Below, piece by piece: positions 57,492-64,000 of a stretch of 64,000 nt of DNA; position 1 is the stretch's first letter; the number at the start of each line of letters is the position of its first letter. The DNA is from Kitasatospora phosalacinea (lineage in GTDB: Bacteria > Actinomycetota > Actinomycetes > Streptomycetales > Streptomycetaceae). The DNA lies in contig NZ_JNYE01000028.1 in assembly GCF_000717185.1 (NCBI RefSeq), positions 1 to 64,000 of the forward strand, given 5' to 3'. The notes under the pieces were generated by a model. It was given only the letters and a program-made list of their open reading frames with translations. It was not told the DNA's origin and did not search any database. A program made the position numbers and the translations under genes.

Positions 57492-57964
57492 GGCAGCGCC
57501 TTTCCGACGGTCGGCTCCCTGCACACGTCCATTGCAGCAGCGCCGTCCCCGGCCCGCATGCGGCGGCAGCTACCAGGGATCGCCGGAGGGCCTACGGCCG
57601 GGCGGTCGGGGGGAAGCACGCGCAGCCGTCGAGGCCGAGGGGCCGGAAGCGGCCCCGGTCGGGGTGGTGGCGGCTCGGGGCCGCGCGCCGGTGGGGCAGC
57701 CGAGGGCGAGGCGGCCGGCCCCCTCCTGGTCGCGGGCGCCGGTGGTGGCGCCGGTTTCTGCGGCTGGCGGGAGTTGTCGCGGGCAAGGTCGTGGCGGCCG
57801 TGCTGTGGAAGGCGATCACCGGCGAGGACGGCGACGACGCCCTCTGACGGGCGGCCGGACACACGGCTGACGCCCGTGCCGCGGTGCCCGCCGTCCCGGG
57901 CCGCAGTCGTACCGGCAGAGCGCGGCAGGGTGCGGGAGCTGGAGGGCCTGCCGATCCTGGATTC
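57492..57964. other. Intergenic stretch with possible degraded frame
   Basis: No gene with a proper start. One frame ends FLRLAGVVAGKVVAAVLWKA then ITGEDGDDAL and a stop at 57844-57846, which looks like a real protein C-terminus, but upstream in that frame there is no ATG, GTG or TTG for a long way; a frameshift relic is possible. GGAGGG at about 57941 is too far from the 57965 ATG to serve it well. Confidence 0.35.
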
Positions 57965-58420
57965 ATGATCGAAGCCAAGGGAAACACGGGCCAGGTCACG
58001 TTCGACGGCGAGTACGTCACCATCACCCGCAAGGGGTTCCGGGCGCGGATGACGGTCGGCAAGGGCGAGAAGAGGATCCACGTCTCGCAGATCACGGCCG
58101 TCCAGTGGAAGCCGCCCGGCATGCTGGTGAGCGGCTTCATCCAGTTCACCGTGCCGGGCGGCATCGAGCGCCGGTCCGGGTTCGGCAGCCAGACGGGCAG
58201 CGCGGCCGAGGACGAGAACAGCGTGCTCTTCCTGAAGAACCAGGCCCCCGCGTTCGAGGAGCTCCGGGAAGCCGTCGACGAAGCGATCGCCCGCCAGCAC
58301 CGCCCGGCGTCCTCGGACTCACTGGCCGACGAACTCGCCAAACTCCAGCACCTCGCAGACGCCGGGGCGCTGTCCGCCCAGGAGTACGACGCCGCCAAGG
58401 CCCGGATCCTGGGCACCTAG
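57965..58420 (+). CDS. DUF4429/SHOCT domain protein
   Basis: 151 residues from the ATG at 57965. EAKGNTGQVTFDGEYVTITR then KGFRARMTVGKGEKRIHVSQ and ITAVQWKPPGMLVSGFIQFT form a DUF4429-type beta sandwich (PH-like). The C-terminal 35 residues, DELAKLQHLADAGALSAQEY and DAAKARILG, are a SHOCT motif (helix pair, length about 30). Such proteins are frequent in Streptomyces and are thought to bind membrane or protein partners; their function is not known. Confidence 0.85.
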   Translation: MIEAKGNTGQVTFDGEYVTITRKGFRARMTVGKGEKRIHVSQITAVQWKPPGMLVSGFIQFTVPGGIERRSGFGSQTGSAAEDENSVLFLKNQAPAFEELREAVDEAIARQHRPASSDSLADELAKLQHLADAGALSAQEYDAAKARILGT

Positions 58421-58538
58421 GAGACCGGACCAGCCCCGGTCCCGCCGCGCCCGGATGGTGGGACCGGGGAGGACGGCAGGCCGCAAACGACCGGGCCGGA
58501 CGGGGGTAGTTCGCCGACGGTAGGTCACACTGGTCCCC

Positions 58539-58715
58539 ATGAGCCCCGACCGCCGCCCCCTGGGGCTGGCCTTCTCCGAGCCCGCCGTCGACCAGGCCCT
58601 CCCGGCCGGCGAGCGACCCATCCCGCTGCCCGCCGAACGCTCGCCGTTCCTGGAGCCGGACACCGACACCACCGCCCCGCCCACGGCTCGGCGCACACCC
58701 GCCCAGCGGGCCTGA
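58539..58715 (+). CDS. Possible small Pro-rich protein
   Basis: 58 residues from the ATG at 58539: PDRRPLGLAFSEPAVDQALP then a Pro/Arg/Thr-rich tail. No good ribosome site. The low complexity and short length leave this tentative. Confidence 0.35.
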   Translation: MSPDRRPLGLAFSEPAVDQALPAGERPIPLPAERSPFLEPDTDTTAPPTARRTPAQRA

Positions 58716-58750
58716 ACCCTGCTCCTACCGCCCCCGGGGCAGCAGAAGCT

Positions 58751-58815
58751 GGTGCGCGCCGCAGGCAATGGGTGGCGGCGCGCACCAACCTGATCCTCTC
58801 CCATCCGCCCGGCCC
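58751..58815. repeat. Dispersed hairpin element, copy 2
   Basis: GGTGCGCGCCGC and GCGGCGCGCACC form a perfect 12-bp stem (58751-58787) around AGGCAATGGGTG, followed by CCTCTCCCATCCGCCCGGCC as in copy 1. A diverged third copy is at 59420-59480, just after the 58925 gene. Confidence 0.7.
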
Positions 58816-58924
58816 GCTTCGACGGGCCCCGGCGAGTTGGTCGCCGAGGGCCGCTCCGGTGAACCCGTCCCGGACACGGACCCCGACCGCCGCGCCACGG
58901 CTGGCCCGCGGATACCCTCCCGAA

Positions 58925-59392
58925 GTGACCCCCGCTGAACTGCAGAACACCCTCATCAGCCTGCTGCCCACGGCCGTGCCCGGCATCGAGAGCGCCGAGC
59001 CCTGGCCCGCCCGCCCGTACGGCCTGGCGGTCACCGCGAAGGACGCCGGCACCGTGTTCTGGATGCTCACCGGCGCCTCCAACACAGCCCCGGCCGCCGC
59101 CGACGGCGAGCAACTGGCCGAGCAGCCTGCGCCCGATCTGCCCGGCGGTGGGAAGGCCCAGGTCGCCGAGATCGAGCAGGCCCTGCTGACCGCGCTGGCC
59201 GCCAGCCCGGACAAGGACACCGTCGTCCGCGCCGAGCGCTACAGCACCCGCGAGACCCCGCCCGGCTTCCGGTACGGCGTCACCGTCGACTGCCGCGACG
59301 GATGGCGACTGTTCGCCACGTGCGTAGGCACCGCCCGCAGGAACGAGCGCCTCGCCGACCACCGGCACTACAAGCCCGACGAGACGGTGTAG
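58925..59392 (+). CDS. Hypothetical protein
   Basis: 155 residues from a GTG at 58925. TPAELQNTLISLLPTAVPGI, then PARPYGLAVTAKDAGTVFWM, a linker, IEQALLTALAASPDKDTVVR and a final domain FRYGVTVDCRDGWRLFATCV. Alternating strands and helices; no recognised family. A diverged copy of the dispersed hairpin lies 27 bases downstream. Confidence 0.6.
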   Translation: MTPAELQNTLISLLPTAVPGIESAEPWPARPYGLAVTAKDAGTVFWMLTGASNTAPAAADGEQLAEQPAPDLPGGGKAQVAEIEQALLTALAASPDKDTVVRAERYSTRETPPGFRYGVTVDCRDGWRLFATCVGTARRNERLADHRHYKPDETV

Positions 59393-59484
59393 ACCGGGGC
59401 CAGCCAAACGGACCGGAGAAGGCGTGCGCCGCAAGCAGCGGGGCCGTGCGCGCCGCAGCGATCCCCTCCCGGCCGCCCGGCCGG

Positions 59485-60090
59485 CTACATCGTGGGGACG
59501 GGAAGTTCGACGACGACGATCCAGGGCCGGTGCTCCCCGTACTCGCACACCGCGTGCAGCCGCAACGGCAGGTCCTTGTTGCGCTCCCGCCAGTCCGGGA
59601 GCTGGTACCAGGACGGGGCCGCGGTGGCGTCGATGGCGCGGACGACCGGCTCCCCGCGTTCGACCTTCTCCAGGACGCTCTCGCGCCCGGGGGCCCGGAC
59701 GCCGTCGACGACGGGCTGCAGGCGCACCGGGCCCCAGATCACGGCCGCGGCCTCGGCCGGGTCGATGCCGGGCGTGCGGGGAATGTGGTCGACACCGGCC
59801 TCGTCGCGGACGGTCAAGGTGATGCGGTCGAGCCGGTCCAGGCCGGCCGGTCCGGTCAGCTCGACCTCCAGCCGCCAGTGATCGGCACCCTTGGGGACGA
59901 GGCGGAAGTCCAACTCGGGGGTGAGCTCGCGGTGCCAGCGGTCCCGCTCGATCCGGGCGACCTCCTCGGCGGTACGCGCGGAAGCCTGGGCCGCCCACTT
60001 GGCCTGCAAGGTCGCCCACACCGACAGGCCCAGCGCGGCCACCGTGGCGAGGGCGGCGACACCCGCCCAGAACGTCTCGTCGATCTCCAT
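59485..60090 (-). CDS. Membrane-anchored hypothetical protein
   Basis: 201 residues from the ATG at 60090. One N-terminal membrane span (FWAGVAALATVAALGLSVWA) is followed by a helix (AAQASARTAEEVARIERDRW) and a beta-rich domain: LTPELDFRLVPKGADHWRLE, ITLTVRDEAGVDHIPRTPG, then PRPWIVVVELPVPTM-like end. Reads as a cell-associated domain of unknown function. Similar proteins are common in Streptomyces accessory regions. Confidence 0.65.
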   Translation of the reverse strand: MEIDETFWAGVAALATVAALGLSVWATLQAKWAAQASARTAEEVARIERDRWHRELTPELDFRLVPKGADHWRLEVELTGPAGLDRLDRITLTVRDEAGVDHIPRTPGIDPAEAAAVIWGPVRLQPVVDGVRAPGRESVLEKVERGEPVVRAIDATAAPSWYQLPDWRERNKDLPLRLHAVCEYGEHRPWIVVVELPVPTM

Positions 60091-60185
60091 GCCGGAAGGT
60101 ACCAGCCACCGCCGACGCCGCGGCAGGTCCCGGCCAGGCCGGAAACCGGGGGCGAGTACGGAGGCGGCTGTGCCAGCATCCCCGC

Positions 60186-61013
60186 ATGAGACTCAAGACC
60201 GGCACGACGTTCGACGCCGCCCAGGACATCCTGGAGCAGGAACTCACCCGCTGGCGCAGCGTGCTGGACTGGAACCAGGGCCGCGGTGACCACATGATGC
60301 GCTGGAGGCGCTACAACGAGCTGGTCAACGACTCGCCGACCCGCCTCGGCGTCCTCACCGAGCCGGACCTGGCCCTCGGCATCTACACCCGCACCGGCCT
60401 GTACGAACTCCTCATCCGCTCCGGCGGCGACCCAGCCTTCACGGGCATGCTCCACCTGGAGGTCGAGCGGCAGGTCGAGGCGATGCAGGACGCCCTGACC
60501 CGGCTCGAAGCCCTGCGCACCTACATCGAGCACCCCGGCCTGCCCGTCCTCTACGACACCAACATGCTCAACCACTGGGCACAGCCCAGCGACGTGCCCT
60601 GGCGCAAGGTCCTCAAGGACCAGGGCGTAGAGGTGAATCTGGTGCGCCTGGTGGTCCCGCTGCGGGTGATCGACGAACTCGACAGGCAGAAGGACGGCGG
60701 CGGCGACCTCGGCAGGAAGGCCGGCACCGCGATCCGCTTCCTCGAACGCACCCTCGGCACCGTCGTCCCCGGTACCCCCGTCTCCCTCCGTCCCGACGAA
60801 GCCACCCTCGAAGTGTGGCCCGGCGACGACTACCGCGGTCTCGACACCGACCTCGCCATCCTGCGCTGCGCCGCCGACTTCGCCGCCCTCCGCCCCGACG
60901 GCGACGTCTACGTCCTGACCAACGACACCGGCATGCACCTGCGCGCCCGCCAGCAGAACCTCGCCACGTTGCGCCTGCCCGACGAGTACAAGAAGGGCGC
61001 CACCAGCGGCTGA
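60186..61013 (+). CDS. PIN-domain protein
   Basis: 275 residues from the ATG at 60186. A helical N-terminal half (DAAQDILEQELTRWRSVLDW, LEVERQVEAMQDALTRLEAL) precedes a PIN domain: VLYDTNMLNHW (first acid), LVVPLRVIDELDRQK (second), GLDTDLAILRCAADF (third) and DVYVLTNDTGMHLRARQQNL (fourth). The order and the TNDTGM motif resemble PIN domains of the PhoH/PIN_4 type. It should be a ribonuclease. No antitoxin gene is adjacent; the downstream regulator is a separate unit. Confidence 0.85.
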   Translation: MRLKTGTTFDAAQDILEQELTRWRSVLDWNQGRGDHMMRWRRYNELVNDSPTRLGVLTEPDLALGIYTRTGLYELLIRSGGDPAFTGMLHLEVERQVEAMQDALTRLEALRTYIEHPGLPVLYDTNMLNHWAQPSDVPWRKVLKDQGVEVNLVRLVVPLRVIDELDRQKDGGGDLGRKAGTAIRFLERTLGTVVPGTPVSLRPDEATLEVWPGDDYRGLDTDLAILRCAADFAALRPDGDVYVLTNDTGMHLRARQQNLATLRLPDEYKKGATSG

Positions 61014-61025
61014 TCCGGCTGGGTG

Positions 61026-61132
61026 GGGGTGAACGAACCCTGGGCCACCACGGGCACCCGAGGGTTCGTTCACCCCTGAACGAACCTTCGGGTGTTCGAC
61101 GGGGTGAGGGCTTGTTCAGGGTGAACGAACGC
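61026..61132. promoter_or_regulatory. GTGAACGAAC operator array
   Basis: GGGGTGAACGAACCCT (61026-61041) and AGGGTTCGTTCACCCC (61061-61076) form a perfect 16-bp inverted repeat; TGAACGAACC recurs at 61077 and TGAACGAACG at about 61122, with TTGTTCA between. The array sits between the PIN gene and the HTH regulator at 61157, so it is probably that regulator's autoregulatory site; the hairpin could also terminate the PIN gene. Confidence 0.7.
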
Positions 61133-61156
61133 CCCGACAGCGGGTAGGACCAGGGT

Positions 61157-61723
61157 ATGAGCGAGACCAGCTACGGCTTCGACGCGGCCAGGCTCCGCGC
61201 CGCCCGCAGCGCCGCGGGCACCTCGGTGGCCCGGATCGCCAAGGCGGCCGGGGTGAGCGAGCGCGCGGTGTCCTTCTACCTCGCCGGCACCCGCGCCCCG
61301 CGCCCTGCGATCCTGCCCCGCCTGGCCGCCGCCGTCCATGCCACCCCGGCCGACCTGTGCGCCGTCGAGCACGAGACGCTCGCGCACCTGCGGATCTACA
61401 CCGGCCGCACCCGCGCCCAGATGGCCCGCACCCTCGGCATGGCCGAGGAGACCTACCGGCACCTGGAGACCACCGGCGAGCGCGGCCGACTCGCCCGCTC
61501 CCGCTACGACGACCGCGAAGAGCGCTGGATCCCCTGGCAGGAATGGGCCGCACCCCTGTTTGCCGCCACGGCGCAGCGCCTGGACGCCGCTGAACAGCAC
61601 ACCCGCGAACAGCACCGCGCCGAGCGGGAGCGCCGCTGGCAGCACCTGCAGCAGACCGCCCCCGACTTCGCTGCCCGCATCGAGGAGCTCGGCCGCATCG
61701 GACGGGCCCTGCGGGAGCGGTGA
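61157..61723 (+). CDS. XRE-type transcriptional regulator
   Basis: 188 residues from the ATG at 61157. The first HTH is at residues 10-65 (LRAARSAAGTSVARIAKAAG, VSERAVSFYLAGTRAPRP), and a second HTH-like segment lies at about 75-115 (LRIYTGRTRAQMARTLGMAE, ETYRHLETTGERGR). The C-terminal part is a charged coiled coil (EQHTREQHRAERERRWQHLQ). It is preceded by the TGAACGAAC array. Probably an autoregulated regulator controlling nearby genes. Confidence 0.82.
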   Translation: MSETSYGFDAARLRAARSAAGTSVARIAKAAGVSERAVSFYLAGTRAPRPAILPRLAAAVHATPADLCAVEHETLAHLRIYTGRTRAQMARTLGMAEETYRHLETTGERGRLARSRYDDREERWIPWQEWAAPLFAATAQRLDAAEQHTREQHRAERERRWQHLQQTAPDFAARIEELGRIGRALRER

Positions 61724-61897
61724 CCCGGCCAGCCGGCTACTCCCCTTTCAAGAAGACGGCCGGCTGCACCACCGGCCGCCCGCGCCCTACCACCCCGCCC
61801 CGGCACGGCACAGGAGATCGGCCGCCAACCGGTGCCGTTCGAGGGATTCCCGCCGACTCGCGCCCGCGCCTGCCGCCGGGCTGCGAGCATGGCCGCC

Positions 61898-62554
61898 ATG
61901 ACGGACATGCGACTCGATGCCCCCGAACTCCCCGCACTGATCGCCATCCAGCAGCGCACCGGCCTGGCCGACGAGATGTGGCGCGAGATCGCCCCGCTGC
62001 TCGCCGAAGAAGGCATCACCGAAGACACCGACCCGACCGACCTGCCCACCTTGCAGGCCGCCCTGGACCGCGCCGTCGCCCGCTACAACACCTCGCTGTT
62101 CACCCCCACCGGCGCCGCCCGCGGCCGCGCCGCCGAACTGCTGCGCCAGGTCGTCGCCTCCGTCGCGGCCGACGAGACCGCGCACGCCGCCCGGCTGATC
62201 GACTCCCTCGGTCCCGATCCCACCGCCGAGCAGCCGGTCACCACCTCGCACGCCGCAGGGCTGGCCATGCTCCTGCTCGACGCCTGGTCCACCGGCCCCG
62301 CGGGCGTCCCGGCCGGGCTGCTCGCGGCCACAGCCCTGCCCGCCGGCCACTGGCGGGGCGAACGCGCCGCCACCGACATCCTCGCCCTCGCCCGCAAAGG
62401 CCGCGCCCACCGCTCAACCCAGAAGCTCATCGTCCAGCACGGCGGCTACCACGTCACCGACGGAGCCGCGCTCGCCCTGGCCGCCGCCGTCCTCACCTGG
62501 GCCCAACGCACCAGCACCCCGCCCGCCGACATCGCCCAGGCGCAGATCGGCTGA
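61898..62554 (+). CDS. Hypothetical helical protein
   Basis: 218 residues from the ATG at 61898 (ATGs at 61889 and 61907 are alternatives; no clear ribosome site). Helical throughout: LPALIAIQQRTGLADEMWRE, LLRQVVASVAADETAHAARL, GLAMLLLDAWSTGPAGVPAG. No recognised motif. Possibly co-transcribed with the regulator 175 bases upstream. Confidence 0.6.
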   Translation: MTDMRLDAPELPALIAIQQRTGLADEMWREIAPLLAEEGITEDTDPTDLPTLQAALDRAVARYNTSLFTPTGAARGRAAELLRQVVASVAADETAHAARLIDSLGPDPTAEQPVTTSHAAGLAMLLLDAWSTGPAGVPAGLLAATALPAGHWRGERAATDILALARKGRAHRSTQKLIVQHGGYHVTDGAALALAAAVLTWAQRTSTPPADIAQAQIG

Positions 62555-62620
62555 CCGGCCACCTGCCCTGCGCCCAACGCGAGGACCACCCACCCACATC
62601 CGACGAGGGGGAACCACCAG

Positions 62621-63394
62621 GTGAACGCCATCACCGAGGCCCTGTACCCGCTGCACGAACTCGCCATCGACCTGGCGGCCGAGGACATCGAGAACGGGGC
62701 CAGCCAGTCCAGCGATTTCGAGAGCTTCGGCGCGGTCCGCTTCAACCTGCTCGAAGCCCACCAGCACCTGCGCCGTGCCCAGGCGCAGGGGGTGCAGCCC
62801 GGCTACCACGGCGACGCCGAGCTGCGCCTGGCCCAGCAGGAGGCCCAGGACACCGTCACGCTCGCCGAACTGATCCGCGACTTCAACGAGGTGACACGCC
62901 TTCGGCTGCGCATGATCGCCTCCGGCAGCCTGGACCTCCCGCAGAGCGAAGCCGGGGCCCTGGACGCGGCCGCCACGGCGATCAACATCCTGGTCCGCGA
63001 CATCCTGTGCTACCTCGGCCTCGAAGTCACCGGCGTCACCGGCGGGAGCGACGGCAGCTACCCGGCCGGGGAGATGCTCCGCAACGCCCAGGCGGCTCTG
63101 GCACCCCTGGTGGACCGCCCCCGCGCCCTGGCAGCGAGCGCCGCATCGCTGGAAGGCTGGCGCCAGGACCTGACCGTCGCGCACCGCGCCCTGACCCGGC
63201 CGCACAAGCCCGCCGGCTACGACACCTCCGTGCACGTCCGGGCCTGGATCCTGGAGAACCAGGGCAACGCCCGCGCCCCGCTGACCCAGGGGCGGATCGC
63301 CGCCGGAGCCGAAGTCCAGAGCTGGGAGGTCAGCCGGGACCTGGGCAAGCTCAGCGCCACCTACTCCCCCGAGATCGGCTGGCACATCGGCTGA
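62621..63394 (+). CDS. Hypothetical helical protein
   Basis: 257 residues from a GTG at 62621 with GAGGGGGAA upstream. Helical with several long amphipathic segments (LYPLHELAIDLAAEDIENGA, AELRLAQQEAQDTVTLAELI, AGEMLRNAQAALAPLVDRPR) and a final beta-like stretch TYSPEIGWHIG. No family recognised. It follows the 61898 gene by 66 bases on the same strand. Confidence 0.6.
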   Translation: MNAITEALYPLHELAIDLAAEDIENGASQSSDFESFGAVRFNLLEAHQHLRRAQAQGVQPGYHGDAELRLAQQEAQDTVTLAELIRDFNEVTRLRLRMIASGSLDLPQSEAGALDAAATAINILVRDILCYLGLEVTGVTGGSDGSYPAGEMLRNAQAALAPLVDRPRALAASAASLEGWRQDLTVAHRALTRPHKPAGYDTSVHVRAWILENQGNARAPLTQGRIAAGAEVQSWEVSRDLGKLSATYSPEIGWHIG

Positions 63395-63473
63395 TGACCA
63401 GCAAGCAGGCCCGGTACGAAGGCAGCCGCCGCGAAGCGGCGGACTGCGACGTGCGCCCCAGCACCAACACGGC

Positions 63474-64000
63474 TCAGAAGATCGGGTCGGGGCCGCCCGG
63501 GGCGATGAACCTCGCGCCCACGTTGTCGTTCGGGTTGAGGTAGACCAGCGCGGTGAACCACGCCTCCGCCGCCTTCGCATCGCGGCGGCGCAGCAGGTCC
63601 GCGTACGCGAACAGCACGCGGTGCGCGGGCCGGTTGTCGAGCTCGCTGTAGAGCAGCACGTCGGTAAACGGGAACGGCAGAGACTGCTGGAGCACGCACA
63701 CCCCGGCCCGCGCCCACTCCAGCGCCGCGTCCAGGTCCTCCGGGTCGACGTCGCCCAGGCCGTCCTCGTCGTCCCCGAAGCCGTCGTCCTCGCGCAGGCC
63801 CGCCAGCGCGTAGGCGATCGTGGCGTAGGCGTCCAGGTCCCGCGGGTGCAGCACCCGGTCCCCGATCGTCACCGCGCCCTGCTCGTAGGCCGCGTCGTAC
63901 GCCTCGCTGCTCTCCTCGTCCGGGCTCCAGACCCGCTCCATCCGCCAGGACTGACGAGGCGGCAGCTTCGCGATCCGCCGCTCCAGCTTGGAGAGCTTGT
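63474..64000 (-). CDS. Hypothetical protein, 5' end beyond the window
   Basis: An ATG at 63941 gives 155 residues, but the frame stays open to the window edge with plausible coding sequence before it (KLSKLERRIAKLPPRQSWR), so the true start probably lies past 64000. Seen here: acidic EESSEAYDAAYEQGAVTI, HPRDLDAYATIAYALAGLRE, a long Asp/Glu/Gly loop, then repeated helical units (LDAALEWARAGVCVLQQSLP, FAYADLLRRRDAKAAEAWFT) that could be TPR-like. No function assigned. Confidence 0.6.
   Translation of the reverse strand, partial: KLSKLERRIAKLPPRQSWRMERVWSPDEESSEAYDAAYEQGAVTIGDRVLHPRDLDAYATIAYALAGLREDDGFGDDEDGLGDVDPEDLDAALEWARAGVCVLQQSLPFPFTDVLLYSELDNRPAHRVLFAYADLLRRRDAKAAEAWFTALVYLNPNDNVGARFIAPGGPDPIF

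Noticed and set aside
57239..58300. Minus-strand frame of 353 residues
   Set aside because: Overlaps the DUF4429/SHOCT gene in antisense and has no recognisable domain.
1..64000. CRISPR array, tRNA, rRNA or a complete transposase
   Set aside because: No regularly spaced 24-37 base repeats with unique spacers, no cloverleaf or ribosomal signature, and no DDE/IstA-type or serine/tyrosine recombinase protein was recognised. The short iterons have irregular or too-short spacers.

Overview
The window is very GC-rich, with the strong third-position G/C bias, GTG/TTG starts and 4-bp ATGA/GTGA gene overlaps of Streptomyces or Kitasatospora. It reads as a LINEAR CONJUGATIVE PLASMID, or a plasmid-like arm. 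Base 1 begins a chain of back-to-back palindromes whose loops on the 3' strand are all GNA triloops, as in Streptomyces telomeres. About 10 kb in lies a tap-tpg pair, the telomere-capping genes. Beside it is a rep1/rep2 pair (initiator with iterons inside its own coding sequence, plus a DnaB-type helicase), like the internal phage-like origins of Streptomyces linear plasmids.

Layout. 1-134: telomere-like end. 0.9-9.4 kb: a replication-relaxation protein, zinc-finger and unknown genes, repeat-rich non-coding DNA, and two adjacent transposase-less insertion cassettes (5669-6420, 6469-7188), each carrying one passenger gene between IS21-like multi-repeat ends. 9.5-16.6 kb: unknown gene, tpg, tap, palindromic repeats, rep2 and rep1 (all minus strand). 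17.2-20.8 kb: a compact overlapping operon (HTH-kinase, kinase-HAD fusion, NAD(P) reductase) next to a GntR regulator. 21-31.9 kb: plus-strand transfer block of tiny coiled-coil proteins, a secreted peptidoglycan-binding protein, small Spd-like membrane proteins, the TraB/FtsK-like DNA translocase and a coiled-coil/DUF2637/HTH fusion. Two dense short-repeat arrays lie here, candidate clt/TraB recognition sites. 32-38.3 kb: maintenance genes including a P-loop kinase, a plasmid DnaN sliding clamp, an OB-like protein, a HAD phosphatase and a Pycsar-effector-like membrane protein. 38.4-40.4 kb: parAB with three copies of an AT-rich parS-like palindrome, two of them inside parB.

40.5-64 kb: accessory region with NUDIX hydrolase, CoiA-like protein, STAND NTPase, AlbA_2 (Schlafen-type) protein, a VapBC-like pair followed by a gene with two zeta-toxin domains, a sigma factor with two region-4 domains, a 21-residue peptide gene with a very strong ribosome site, a PIN protein, an HTH regulator with an operator array, and many unknown genes. 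Degraded copies of the NUDIX 3' end recur at three further places, showing repeated duplication and recombination.

Together: Tap/Tpg should cap the ends, Rep1/Rep2 and DnaN serve replication, ParAB and the toxin-antitoxin genes give stability, TraB with the Spd proteins give mycelial transfer as double-stranded DNA, and the right half is cargo with defence-like content. All functions are inferred from reading the sequence; no database search was run.
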